From the NCBI GenBank assembly GCA_041167105.1, contig JBEEGX010000056.1, positions 1 to 5,155 on the forward strand: a stretch of 5,155 bases of DNA. The letters run 5' to 3'. Made by a program: the position numbers and the translations under genes. The notes under the pieces are model-generated. The model was given only the letters and a program-made list of their open reading frames with translations, was not told where the DNA came from and did not search any database. This DNA is from JAJPGZ01 sp041167105 (GTDB lineage: Bacteria > Verrucomicrobiota > Verrucomicrobiia > Chthoniobacterales > UBA10450). The stretch's first letter is position 1. Each line of letters starts with the position of its first letter. Below are positions 1 to 4,964 of the stretch, one piece after another.

Positions 1-1
1 C

Positions 2-571
2 ATTCGCTGCGACGATCCTTACAACGCACAACACGTGAAGGAACAAATTCAGCCGATGCTCGAGCCGCCGGAGTTCGCGCAAACTTGGATCGACATGAAC
101 AAACGCTTCTTCGACGCCGTGCGACTCGAGCGCAATGTCATGTTCTTTCTCCTGTTCTTCATCGTCGTCGTCGCCGCATTCGGAATCATGAGCACGCTCA
201 TCACCGTCACGGTGCAGAAGCGGCGCGAGATTGGAATCGTGAAAGCGCTCGGCGCAAACATCTGGCAAATCGTCTGGATTTTTCTCGGGCAAGGAACGGT
301 CGTCGGACTTTTCGGAACGCTTACTGGACTCGGACTCGGCATGACGTTGATTCGCTATCGTAACGAATTCGCGCATTGGCTGGCGACGACATTGCACATC
401 GAAATCTTCCCACGGGAGGTTTACCAATTTTCGGAAATCCCGGCGCAAGTTGTGCCTAACGATGTCGCGATCATTTGCGTAAGCGCGTTTCTTATCTGCT
501 CGCTCGCCGCGCTCGTGCCGGCGTATTTCGCGGCGCGGCTCGATCCGGTTAAAGCGCTGCGCTACGAGTGA
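2..571 (+). CDS. LolC/LolE-family ABC transporter permease, C-terminal fragment
   Basis: The reading frame is open from the left edge (189 codons plus TGA), so the N-terminal half of a protein normally about 400 residues long lies outside the window. What remains is the end of the periplasmic MacB_PCD-like domain and the FtsX permease domain. In fragment numbering, a first membrane segment spans about residues 46-71 (VMFFLLFFIVVVAAFGIMST). A cytoplasmic coupling stretch EIGIVKALGA follows, then a second segment near 91-117 and a third near 154-178. The ending AARLDPVKALRYE is the hallmark of this family, where LolCE with LolD ATPase releases lipoproteins from the inner membrane towards LolA. 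The context match NxxFxDAVRLERNVMFxL before the first segment fits LolC/LolE better than MacB. I cannot tell LolC from LolE, and no LolD gene is visible. The last 23 bp overlap the end of the opposing SLOG gene. Confidence 0.93.
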   Translation: MRCDDPYNAQHVKEQIQPMLEPPEFAQTWIDMNKRFFDAVRLERNVMFFLLFFIVVVAAFGIMSTLITVTVQKRREIGIVKALGANIWQIVWIFLGQGTVVGLFGTLTGLGLGMTLIRYRNEFAHWLATTLHIEIFPREVYQFSEIPAQVVPNDVAIICVSAFLICSLAALVPAYFAARLDPVKALRYE

Positions 572-1016
572 GAAAAATCTCGAGTACGCGAAACGCGTAA
601 TCATACCCATCGGGCCATTCGCTCTTGCGCGGGCCGGCGACATTGAGGACCGAAACGTTGTGGTCTCGCGCAAGATCGACAATCACATTTGCCGCATCGC
701 GTTCTGAAACTTCGGACGCATCGATCGTTCGATGCGGTTTCGACTGTTCGATGCAGCACTGAAGCGTGTGTTCGCTGCCGCCGGCGAGATTGCGAAAGTA
801 AAGGATCACGGTCGCGTCCGAATCTTTCACGTTTTGCAAAGTTCGTTCGGCAAAACTGCCCGCAGGCATTTCTTTCACCGGATAGTGCGCGGGAATTTGG
901 CCGAACTCATCGGCTCTTCCCGCCGGACACCAACCGCCGCATTCGATTCCATGTTTCAGCGCGACATCGAGCGCGGCGCGATCAACACCGGTTTGTCCGC
1001 CGGAAATTATTTTCAA
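549..1016 (-). CDS. SLOG-fold protein, putative molybdenum carrier family (PF12694-like)
   Basis: This 155-residue protein opens with KIISGGQTGVDRAALD (residues 2-17), the glycine-rich nucleotide-binding signature of the SLOG/Rossmann-like family annotated as putative molybdenum carrier. Further family blocks are GGWCPAGRADEFGQIP (27-42), YPVKEM (45-50), ERTLQNVKDSDATVIL (57-72), GGSEHT (79-84) and NVAGPR (125-130). I chose the TTG at 1016-1014 because homology begins immediately after it, the length matches the usual 150-160 residues, and GGAA lies about six bases upstream. A longer frame to 1121 adds 35 Arg-rich residues read from the neighbouring gene and is not convincing. The TTG overlaps the TGA of the transporter gene in the tetranucleotide TTGA. 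The molybdenum-carrier label comes from a structural and annotation tradition; the biochemical role is not established. Relatives in the LOG branch hydrolyse nucleoside 5'-monophosphates, so a nucleotide substrate is possible but is inference here. Confidence 0.88.
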   Translation of the reverse strand: MKIISGGQTGVDRAALDVALKHGIECGGWCPAGRADEFGQIPAHYPVKEMPAGSFAERTLQNVKDSDATVILYFRNLAGGSEHTLQCCIEQSKPHRTIDASEVSERDAANVIVDLARDHNVSVLNVAGPRKSEWPDGYDYAFRVLEIFLTRSAAL

Positions 1017-1025
1017 TTTGTTTCC
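1013..1025 (-). promoter_or_regulatory. TTGA stop/start overlap with weak ribosome binding site
   Basis: On the minus strand the transporter ends ...ACA AAT TGA and the SLOG gene starts at the TTG inside that TTGA. GGAA (complement of 1022-1025) lies about six bases before the TTG. This arrangement usually means that ribosomes terminating on the first gene re-initiate on the second, giving matched amounts of both proteins. The coupling is inferred; the overlap itself is read directly. Confidence 0.75.
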
Positions 1026-1747
1026 GATATAATTTCGCGCGCGCGCGCGAATGGATTGAAGTTCGTGCCCCGATCGAAAACGTCGATGCCTTCGGCGCGC
1101 TTGAGATTGTTCACGACCCAATACGTCAGGGGCGTGAGCAGCACTTCATATAAAACTTTCGCGAGATAACCGGAGATCATCAGCCGCAAAATGACCGACC
1201 ACGATGTCGTTCCGGCAAACGCGATCACCATCACCATGGCGGTGTCGACGAACTGGCCGGCGATGGTCGATCCGATGGTACGCGTCCAGAGCCATTTGCC
1301 GTTTGTCCACAATTTCATTTTCGCGAGCGTGTAGGAATTCGTGAACTCGCCGGCCCAGAAAGCGACCAGACTTGCGACGACAAATCGCGGCACGACGTAG
1401 AACACCGCTTCGAACGCTTTTTGGTTGGCGAATTCCGGTGCGGCCGGAAACCACGTCACGAACACGCCCACGACCGTCAGAAGAATGTTCGCGAAGAACG
1501 CGATCCAAATCGCGCGCCGCGCCGCGCCATAACCATAAACTTCGGTGAAGACGTCCGCGAAAATGTAGGTGAGCGGGAAAAGCAATTGCGCGCCGCTCAC
1601 ACGCGCCGCCGGAATAAATGGGACGATGCAAATTTTTTGGCCGACCAGATTCGAGATGAGCAGGATGACGACGAAGATGTGAACGAGCAGATCGTAGTAA
1701 CGAAAATTGCTGAGCCGCGCATCGCGCGCAGTGAGTCGGCGAATCAC
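1013..1747 (-). CDS. yhhQ: Queuosine precursor transporter, YhhQ/VUT family
   Basis: This 244-residue integral membrane protein belongs to the family (PF02592, formerly DUF165) that takes up queuosine precursors such as preQ0/preQ1 or queuine for tRNA modification. Seen directly are about six hydrophobic segments (near 20-37, 50-66, 78-100, 112-133, 157-180 and 184-212). Family motifs are YYDLL before the first helix (17-21), PLTYIFADVFTEVYGYGAAR (58-77), AGEFTNSYTLAKMK (132-145) and RTIGSTIAGQFVDT (156-169). The GTG at 1747-1745 is the only plausible start near the first helix. It gives the usual family length, but has no clear Shine-Dalgarno sequence and sits four bases after a copy of AAGATCGACA. 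Its start is 35 bp after the kinase stop and its TGA overlaps the TTG of the SLOG gene, so all three may be co-transcribed. No QueF, Tgt or preQ1 riboswitch is visible here. Which precursor is carried cannot be read from the sequence. Confidence 0.92.
   Translation of the reverse strand: MIRRLTARDARLSNFRYYDLLVHIFVVILLISNLVGQKICIVPFIPAARVSGAQLLFPLTYIFADVFTEVYGYGAARRAIWIAFFANILLTVVGVFVTWFPAAPEFANQKAFEAVFYVVPRFVVASLVAFWAGEFTNSYTLAKMKLWTNGKWLWTRTIGSTIAGQFVDTAMVMVIAFAGTTSWSVILRLMISGYLAKVLYEVLLTPLTYWVVNNLKRAEGIDVFDRGTNFNPFARAREIISETN
1034..1051. repeat. 18-bp perfect palindrome with seven CG dinucleotides
   Basis: Seven consecutive CG dinucleotides (1036-1049) are flanked by TT and AA, giving a perfect 18-bp palindrome. 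It lies in the transporter's C-terminal codons for Phe-Ala-Arg-Ala-Arg-Glu, so coding with G/C-rich codons explains it at least in part. Alternating CG can adopt Z-form DNA, but no role is shown. Confidence 0.5.
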
Positions 1748-1782
1748 GATTGTCGATCTTAGCTGCGTTCGCCGGCTGCGCG
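1748..1782 (-). repeat. Copy of the AAGATCGACA dispersed repeat, kinase-transporter gap
   Basis: The entire 35-bp gap between the kinase stop and the transporter GTG resembles the element at 4826-4865. On the minus strand it reads GCGCAGCCGGCG, then a short variable part, then AAGATCGACAA (complement of 1750-1760). Together with the preceding stop codon it aligns with GTAGCCGCTGCCGCCGGC...AAGATCGACAA at the right end of the window. It is probably a decayed or minimal copy. It lies where the ribosome binding site of the transporter would be expected. Confidence 0.5.
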
Positions 1783-3441
1783 CTACTTCTTCGATTCGCG
1801 CGCGGCTTTTGCTTTCACCGGCACTTCCCCCGTGATCTTGCTTCCGCCGGCCGGCCTCGGATCCACCATTAAGGTGCCGCCGAGAACATTGGCGCGATAC
1901 TTCATGATGTGAAGACCGAGCCCTTTGCCGCGTTTGCGCTGGCGGAAGCCTTTGCCGTTGTCTTCCACCACGAGCCGCACAAGGTCTCGTTCCCGCTCGA
2001 CGCAAATTACGATTTCAGTCGCACCCGAATGTGTCACGGCGTTGCGCACTGCTTCCTGCGCGATGCGGAAAAGATTGAGGGTGACGGTTTCGTCGCGCAC
2101 GCGAATCGCGCGCGGCAATTTCAAACTGCAATGAAGCTGCGGCACCGCGTTGGCTTGTTTGCAGAGCCCGCGCAGCGCCGTGACCAACCCACCCGGCCCG
2201 GTCAACATCGGTTGAAACCCCCGCGCCAGCTCGCGCGCCATGGTCACGTTGCGATTCACAATCGCGGCCGCCTCGTCGAACGCCTTTGCCACTTCCAAGT
2301 CGCGCGCCTGGTTCGCGGTCGACTTCAAAAATAACGCCGTCGCCGTAAGCTCCTGGCAAAGCATGTCGTGCAAATCCTGGCCGATGCGCGCCCGCTCGCG
2401 TTCTGTAATCTGCAAAATCTCGCGCTCGAGCTCATGCCGCCGCCGCATTTCGGCTTCGAGCGATTCGTTCATCGCCTGCAATTCCCGGGTGCGTTGGCGC
2501 ACGCGCTGTTCCAGATCCGCATGCGCGGCACGCAATTCGTCTTCGGCATTGCGTTGCGCGCTGGCGTCGCGCGCGATCTTCGCGAACCCGCGCAATTCAC
2601 CGGTTTCCTCGTCATCGAGCCGCTGCATCACGCCATCGATCCACACGCGCGAACCGTCCCTGCGTTGATGCCAGCGGCGATCGGGCGCGCGTCCGTCACG
2701 CTTCGCGATTTCAATCTCTTTTTCAACCTGACCGCTCGCGCGATCTTCCGGCGTAAAAATAATGTCGCCCTTTTTTCCAATGGCTTCGCGGGCCAGCCAG
2801 CCAAAGACACGTTCCGAGCCGCTGCTCCAAAACGTAATTCGATTCCGCGGATCGAGCAGGAACATCGCGTACTCGCGCGCGCCTTCGAGGAGCAAGCGAA
2901 AACGCTCCTGCGTTTCACGGAGATTCTCCTCCGCGCGCTTGCGTCGGGTAAGATCGACAATCGCCGTCTGAAAAAGCAACCCGCCATCGTACACGCTCGA
3001 CACGGTGGGCGTGCTCGAAAGATGCCCGTAAATGATTTTGCGCTCGGCATTATGCAAACGCAGTTCGGTCTCGACCCGCGATTGGAGCGATCGACAACGA
3101 AGGAGATGATCGAGAAAGAGCGCCGCATCTTCCTTCTGCACGAAGAGGGTAAAAGGCGAACCGACTAAACGATTGCGCGCGCGCCCGAACAGTTCGACAG
3201 CGGCGAGATTTGCTTCCTCAATGCGGCCGGTGCGATCGAAGCTTACGTACGGCAACGGCGCGAAATCGTAGAGCTCGATGTAACGCTGAATCGCTCGCGC
3301 ACGATTAGCCTCGCGAGTGCCATCGCCGCGACCGGGCGAGGCCGGCGCGGCTCGCGCACGTGCCCTTTTTCGCGGACGCGCACGCGCCGCCTTCCCCCCA
3401 CCGGAGCGGGAGCGCTGCTTCGTTTTTCTCATGGCCCTCAT
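1783..3441 (-). CDS. Soluble PAS-PAS sensor histidine kinase (HisKA_3/HATPase_c, NarL-type)
   Basis: This is a 552-residue kinase with no membrane segment, so it probably senses a cytoplasmic signal. Residues 1-50 form an Arg/Lys/Ala-rich low-complexity tail. A first PAS domain spans about 52-165 (YIELYDFAPLPYVSFDRTGR near its start) and a second about 177-297 (FWSSGSERVFGWLAREAIGK). A charged coiled coil (about 297-350) leads into the HisKA_3 box ERERARIGQDLHDMLCQEL, with predicted phospho-acceptor His358 and the DxxxQ phosphatase motif Asp359-Gln363. The ATPase has an N box with Glu463, Asn467 and His471, a G1 box VEDNGKGF (Asp494) and a G2 box GKGLGL (505-510). All catalytic elements look intact. 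HisKA_3 kinases normally signal to LuxR/NarL-type response regulators, but none is encoded in this window, so the partner is elsewhere. ATG at 3441 or an in-frame ATG three codons later could be the start; GAGGG lies close before the second. The queuosine transporter gene follows after 35 bp. Confidence 0.95.
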   Translation of the reverse strand: MRAMRKTKQRSRSGGGKAARARPRKRARARAAPASPGRGDGTREANRARAIQRYIELYDFAPLPYVSFDRTGRIEEANLAAVELFGRARNRLVGSPFTLFVQKEDAALFLDHLLRCRSLQSRVETELRLHNAERKIIYGHLSSTPTVSSVYDGGLLFQTAIVDLTRRKRAEENLRETQERFRLLLEGAREYAMFLLDPRNRITFWSSGSERVFGWLAREAIGKKGDIIFTPEDRASGQVEKEIEIAKRDGRAPDRRWHQRRDGSRVWIDGVMQRLDDEETGELRGFAKIARDASAQRNAEDELRAAHADLEQRVRQRTRELQAMNESLEAEMRRRHELEREILQITERERARIGQDLHDMLCQELTATALFLKSTANQARDLEVAKAFDEAAAIVNRNVTMARELARGFQPMLTGPGGLVTALRGLCKQANAVPQLHCSLKLPRAIRVRDETVTLNLFRIAQEAVRNAVTHSGATEIVICVERERDLVRLVVEDNGKGFRQRKRGKGLGLHIMKYRANVLGGTLMVDPRPAGGSKITGEVPVKAKAARESKK

Positions 3442-3483
3442 ACTAGATACGCAACAGAGCGCGCGAAAACGCGGCTTTTCGAT

Positions 3484-3526
3484 GCGCTGGCGGAGCGGAG
3501 CAGGAGGAGATGTCGATCTTACGAGC
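3484..3526 (-). repeat. Copy of the AAGATCGACA dispersed repeat, divergent intergenic region
   Basis: In the 134-bp gap between the divergent kinase and MORN-like genes, the minus strand reads GCTCGTAAGATCGACATCT followed by a C/T-rich CCTCCTGCTCCGCTCCGCC. The first part shares a 13-base identity (AAGATCGACATCT) with the copy at 4181-4193, and the pyrimidine-rich part is similar there too. The plus strand of this copy carries AGGAGG only two bases before an ATG (3510), which imitates a translation start. Its place between divergent promoters could affect either gene, but I see no operator symmetry. Confidence 0.6.
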
Positions 3527-3539
3527 TAAACCTTCCCTC

Positions 3540-3575
3540 TTCCCTGGATTTCCCGACTGCGCTACAATCGGTCAC
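3540..3575 (+). promoter_or_regulatory. Possible promoter for the MORN-like gene (TACAAT -10 box)
   Basis: TACAAT at 3563-3568 is a good -10 hexamer and lies seven bases before the GTG at 3576. The hexamer 17 bp upstream (TTCCCT at 3540-3545) is a poor -35. If this promoter is used, transcription would begin at or next to the GTG and give a leaderless mRNA, which fits the lack of a Shine-Dalgarno sequence. The evidence is one hexamer only. Confidence 0.3.
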
Positions 3576-4298
3576 GTGAACATTCGATCAGTCATTTTCA
3601 TTGCTGCTCTTTTTAGCCTGACGCATGTCGCGTTCGCCGACGGCACCTACCAGAAAACGCGCGATGGCAAAACGCTTGTCTGGAACAATAACCCCGAGCC
3701 GGGCGATCAGGCGACGTGGAGCGGCAAACGCGATGAAAATGGTTACGCCTCCGGCCAGGGCACGCTCACTTGGTACCGCACGCAGAAGAAAATCGTCACC
3801 GGCTCGAATGTCGCCCTTTCGAAATACCTCCCGGTCGCGAGCTACACCGGCGAAATGGCGCGTGGTAAATTGAACGGCGCGGTCGCCGCGGTGGATGCGA
3901 ACGGCAAAAAATTTCACGGCACCTATGCAGACGGCCGCCGAAAAAAATGGCTGGCCGGCGCGGCGAAAGAAACTGCGCCTAACGAGCCGATGTCCCGTCG
4001 CGGTGAGCTGGTTGAAGCGCCGGGCGAAGGACCGGACGAAACGAAACCAGCCGAAGCCGCGCCGGTACAATCAAGTGCGCCGAAGTCGTCGCCCGTCGCC
4101 AAACCCGCTGAGTTCGATGATTCACTCCGCTCACTCGTAGGTCCGCCGGCATCACTTCGAGACGACACACACGCCGGTGCAAGATCGACATCTTCCTCTT
4201 CACCCGCTCCGGAGAAATCCAAGTCGCCTTCCGCTCTCGACATCACGACTGGCATTAGGCCCGAACCGGCCGCGAGCATCGCGCCCTCCCCGCACTAA
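3576..4298 (+). CDS. Exported MORN-like repeat protein with low-complexity tail
   Basis: Started at GTG 3576, the 240-residue product begins with a signal peptide: Asn-Ile-Arg, then a hydrophobic core (SVIFIAALFSLTHV) and an AFA-DG cleavage site after residue 21. The mature N-terminal half has MORN-like blocks: GKTLVWNN (31-38), ATWSGKRDENGYASGQGTLT (46-65), YTGEMARGKLNG (90-101) and FHGTYADGRR (113-122). From about residue 129 to the end the chain is rich in Pro, Ala, Ser, Glu and Lys and probably disordered, apart from EFDDSLRSLVGPPASLR (179-195), which looks like a short linear motif. Residues about 199-213 are encoded by a copy of the dispersed repeat. An upstream in-frame ATG at 3510 would add 22 residues, but it lies inside an intergenic repeat and would bury the signal peptide, so I prefer the GTG. 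MORN repeats often mediate membrane or protein contact; no specific function can be assigned. It is divergent from the kinase gene. Confidence 0.82.
   Translation: MNIRSVIFIAALFSLTHVAFADGTYQKTRDGKTLVWNNNPEPGDQATWSGKRDENGYASGQGTLTWYRTQKKIVTGSNVALSKYLPVASYTGEMARGKLNGAVAAVDANGKKFHGTYADGRRKKWLAGAAKETAPNEPMSRRGELVEAPGEGPDETKPAEAAPVQSSAPKSSPVAKPAEFDDSLRSLVGPPASLRDDTHAGARSTSSSSPAPEKSKSPSALDITTGIRPEPAASIAPSPH
4176..4213 (+). repeat. Copy of the AAGATCGACA dispersed repeat inside coding sequence
   Basis: AAGATCGACATCT (4181-4193) followed by TCCTCTTCACCCGCTCC matches the copy in the divergent intergenic gap (complement of 3484-3526), with one small offset and a few changes. Here it is read in frame and encodes part of the Ser/Pro-rich tail of the MORN-like protein (Gly-Ala-Arg-Ser-Thr-Ser-Ser-Ser-Ser-Pro). 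The tail is low complexity, so an insertion would be tolerated. Confidence 0.5.
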
Positions 4299-4417
4299 CA
4301 AATCGCAGCTCTGCGCGCTGTCGACGATACGTCACGCCGGCGCGAATTTTTATCGGGCGATTAGCTTGACTCCGATGCAATCATTTTCACACACTCTCCC
4401 GAAATATTCGCGAGCGT

Positions 4418-4822
4418 ATGAGCCAGGTTGCAGATGTCATCAACGCGTGGGTCGCCGCGGCGAATTCGCACGACGCCGCCGAAATCGCCTCTCTTTATTC
4501 GCCGCAGGCTCAGCTGCTTTACGCGTGGGGTGAGCTGCTCGACGGCCGCGATTCCATCACTCATCACTTCGACGATTTCTTTCGCGCCTTTCCGAATTGG
4601 TCGAAAGAACCCTATTCCCTCATCCAGGGCGAAAGGGATTGGGCCGTGCTCGAATGGCAGGCTCGCGCGGCGTTCCTCGGGCCCTATCGACAAAACGAGC
4701 CGACCGGGCGCTCGTTTCATGTGCGCGGCTGCGGCGTCTTCCACGTCGTCAACGGTCGCATTCGTTTGCACCGCCGTTATATCGACCGGCGCGACTGGTT
4801 CCAGCAAATGGGACTTCGTTAG
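4418..4822 (+). CDS. SnoaL-like / NTF2-fold protein
   Basis: The 134-residue product has the layout of the NTF2-like alpha+beta cone fold: an N-terminal helix (VADVINAWVAAANSHDAAEI), the LYSPQAQLLYAWGELLDGRD strand and loop, a second helix (SITHHFDDFFRAFPNWS), then the beta-sheet part ending in GRSFHVRGCGVFHVVNGRI and HRRYIDRRDWFQQMGL. The closing R-Y-x-D-x-x-x-W-x-x-Q-x-G pattern is typical of SnoaL-like proteins, a family of polyketide cyclases, small-molecule isomerases, hydrolases and many of unknown activity. The substrate cannot be predicted. The ATG at 4418 places the first helix right at the start and gives a normal family length; only a weak purine-rich GCGAG precedes it. It follows the MORN-like gene by 119 bp and may have its own promoter. 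Its TAG stop lies in the left copy of the 9-bp direct repeat. A long frame on the opposite strand (4807-4361) is a shadow. Confidence 0.88.
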   Translation: MSQVADVINAWVAAANSHDAAEIASLYSPQAQLLYAWGELLDGRDSITHHFDDFFRAFPNWSKEPYSLIQGERDWAVLEWQARAAFLGPYRQNEPTGRSFHVRGCGVFHVVNGRIRLHRRYIDRRDWFQQMGLR

Positions 4823-4823
4823 G
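4815..4823 (+). repeat. Left copy of 9-bp direct repeat TTCGTTAGG
   Basis: TTCGTTAGG is identical to 4956-4964. This copy includes the TAG stop of the SnoaL-like gene (4820-4822). Confidence 0.65.
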
Positions 4824-4955
4824 TTGTAGCCGCTGCCGCCGGCTGCGGCCCCGCAAGATCGACAACGGAGGCGGCGGGAGCCGCGCGACGTAGATGGGCG
4901 ACCCGAACGGGTGAGCTCTCGGGAGAGAGCGAATCAATCGCCTTTAGGGTTGTGG
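4824..4955. mobile_element. Putative 132-bp non-autonomous inserted element
   Basis: The segment between the convergent SnoaL-like and unidentified genes encodes nothing evident. It holds a GC-rich part (4826-4890) with GCCGC/GCGGC complementary arms (4829-4833 and 4845-4849), the repeat core AAGATCGACA (4855-4864) and a GGAGGCGGCGGGAGCCGC stretch. A second part (4896-4943) can fold into several hairpins. Perfect 9-bp copies of TTCGTTAGG abut it on both sides, as expected for a target-site duplication. I find no convincing terminal inverted repeats, so assignment to a MITE or REP-like class is tentative. It could also simply be a repeat-rich convergent spacer. Confidence 0.4.
4896..4943. other. 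Multi-hairpin structured segment
   Basis: Three complementary pairings nest here. GGCG (4897-4900) pairs with CGCC (4939-4942) as an outer stem. ACCCG (4901-4905) pairs with CGGGT (4908-4912) with a tight AA turn. GCTCTC (4915-4920) pairs with GAGAGC (4925-4930) across a GGGA tetraloop. Together they form a possible three-way junction. No T-run follows on either strand, so it is not a classical intrinsic terminator, though it may help separate the convergent transcripts. It could be part of the repeat element or a small structured RNA. Confidence 0.4.
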
Positions 4956-4964
4956 TTCGTTAGG
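4956..4964 (+). repeat. Right copy of 9-bp direct repeat TTCGTTAGG
   Basis: TTCGTTAGG is identical to 4815-4823. This copy includes TTA (4960-4962), the complement of the TAA stop of the minus-strand gene at the right end. Confidence 0.65.

Noticed and set aside
672..681. AAGATCGACA copy in the SLOG gene
   Set aside because: It encodes Val-Asp-Leu in the stretch NVIVDLARD, with no similarity in the flanks to the other copies, so it is explained by coding.
1017..1121. Upstream extension of the SLOG gene to ATG 1121
   Set aside because: The added 35 residues are Arg-rich and come from the transporter's coding sequence in another frame. Homology begins right after the TTG at 1016.
1748..2005. 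Upstream extension of the transporter to ATG 2005
   Set aside because: The 86 extra residues overlap the kinase in another frame, are Arg/Gly/Ser-rich and lack membrane segments. The GTG at 1747 gives the normal family length.
2950..2959. AAGATCGACA copy in the kinase gene
   Set aside because: It encodes the conserved post-PAS stretch Ile-Val-Asp-Leu-Thr-Arg-Arg-Lys, so it is explained by protein sequence.
2368..3168. Long plus-strand frame of 266 codons opposite the kinase
   Set aside because: The minus-strand frame contains two PAS domains and complete kinase motifs. The plus-strand frame shows no recognisable domain and follows from GC-rich codon use.
4335..4352. Possible terminator after the MORN-like gene, CGCCGGCG followed by a T-rich stretch
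   Set aside because: The 8-bp sequence is self-complementary without a loop, so it cannot form a stable hairpin, and the T-run is interrupted and offset.
4366..4395. Possible promoter for the SnoaL-like gene beginning TTGACT
   Set aside because: The -35 is good, but the hexamers at the right distance (ACACAC or CACACT) are poor -10 boxes.
4361..4807. 148-codon frame on the minus strand opposite the SnoaL-like gene
   Set aside because: Its product resembles no family I know, and the plus-strand frame has clear SnoaL/NTF2 features. It is a coding shadow favoured by high GC content.
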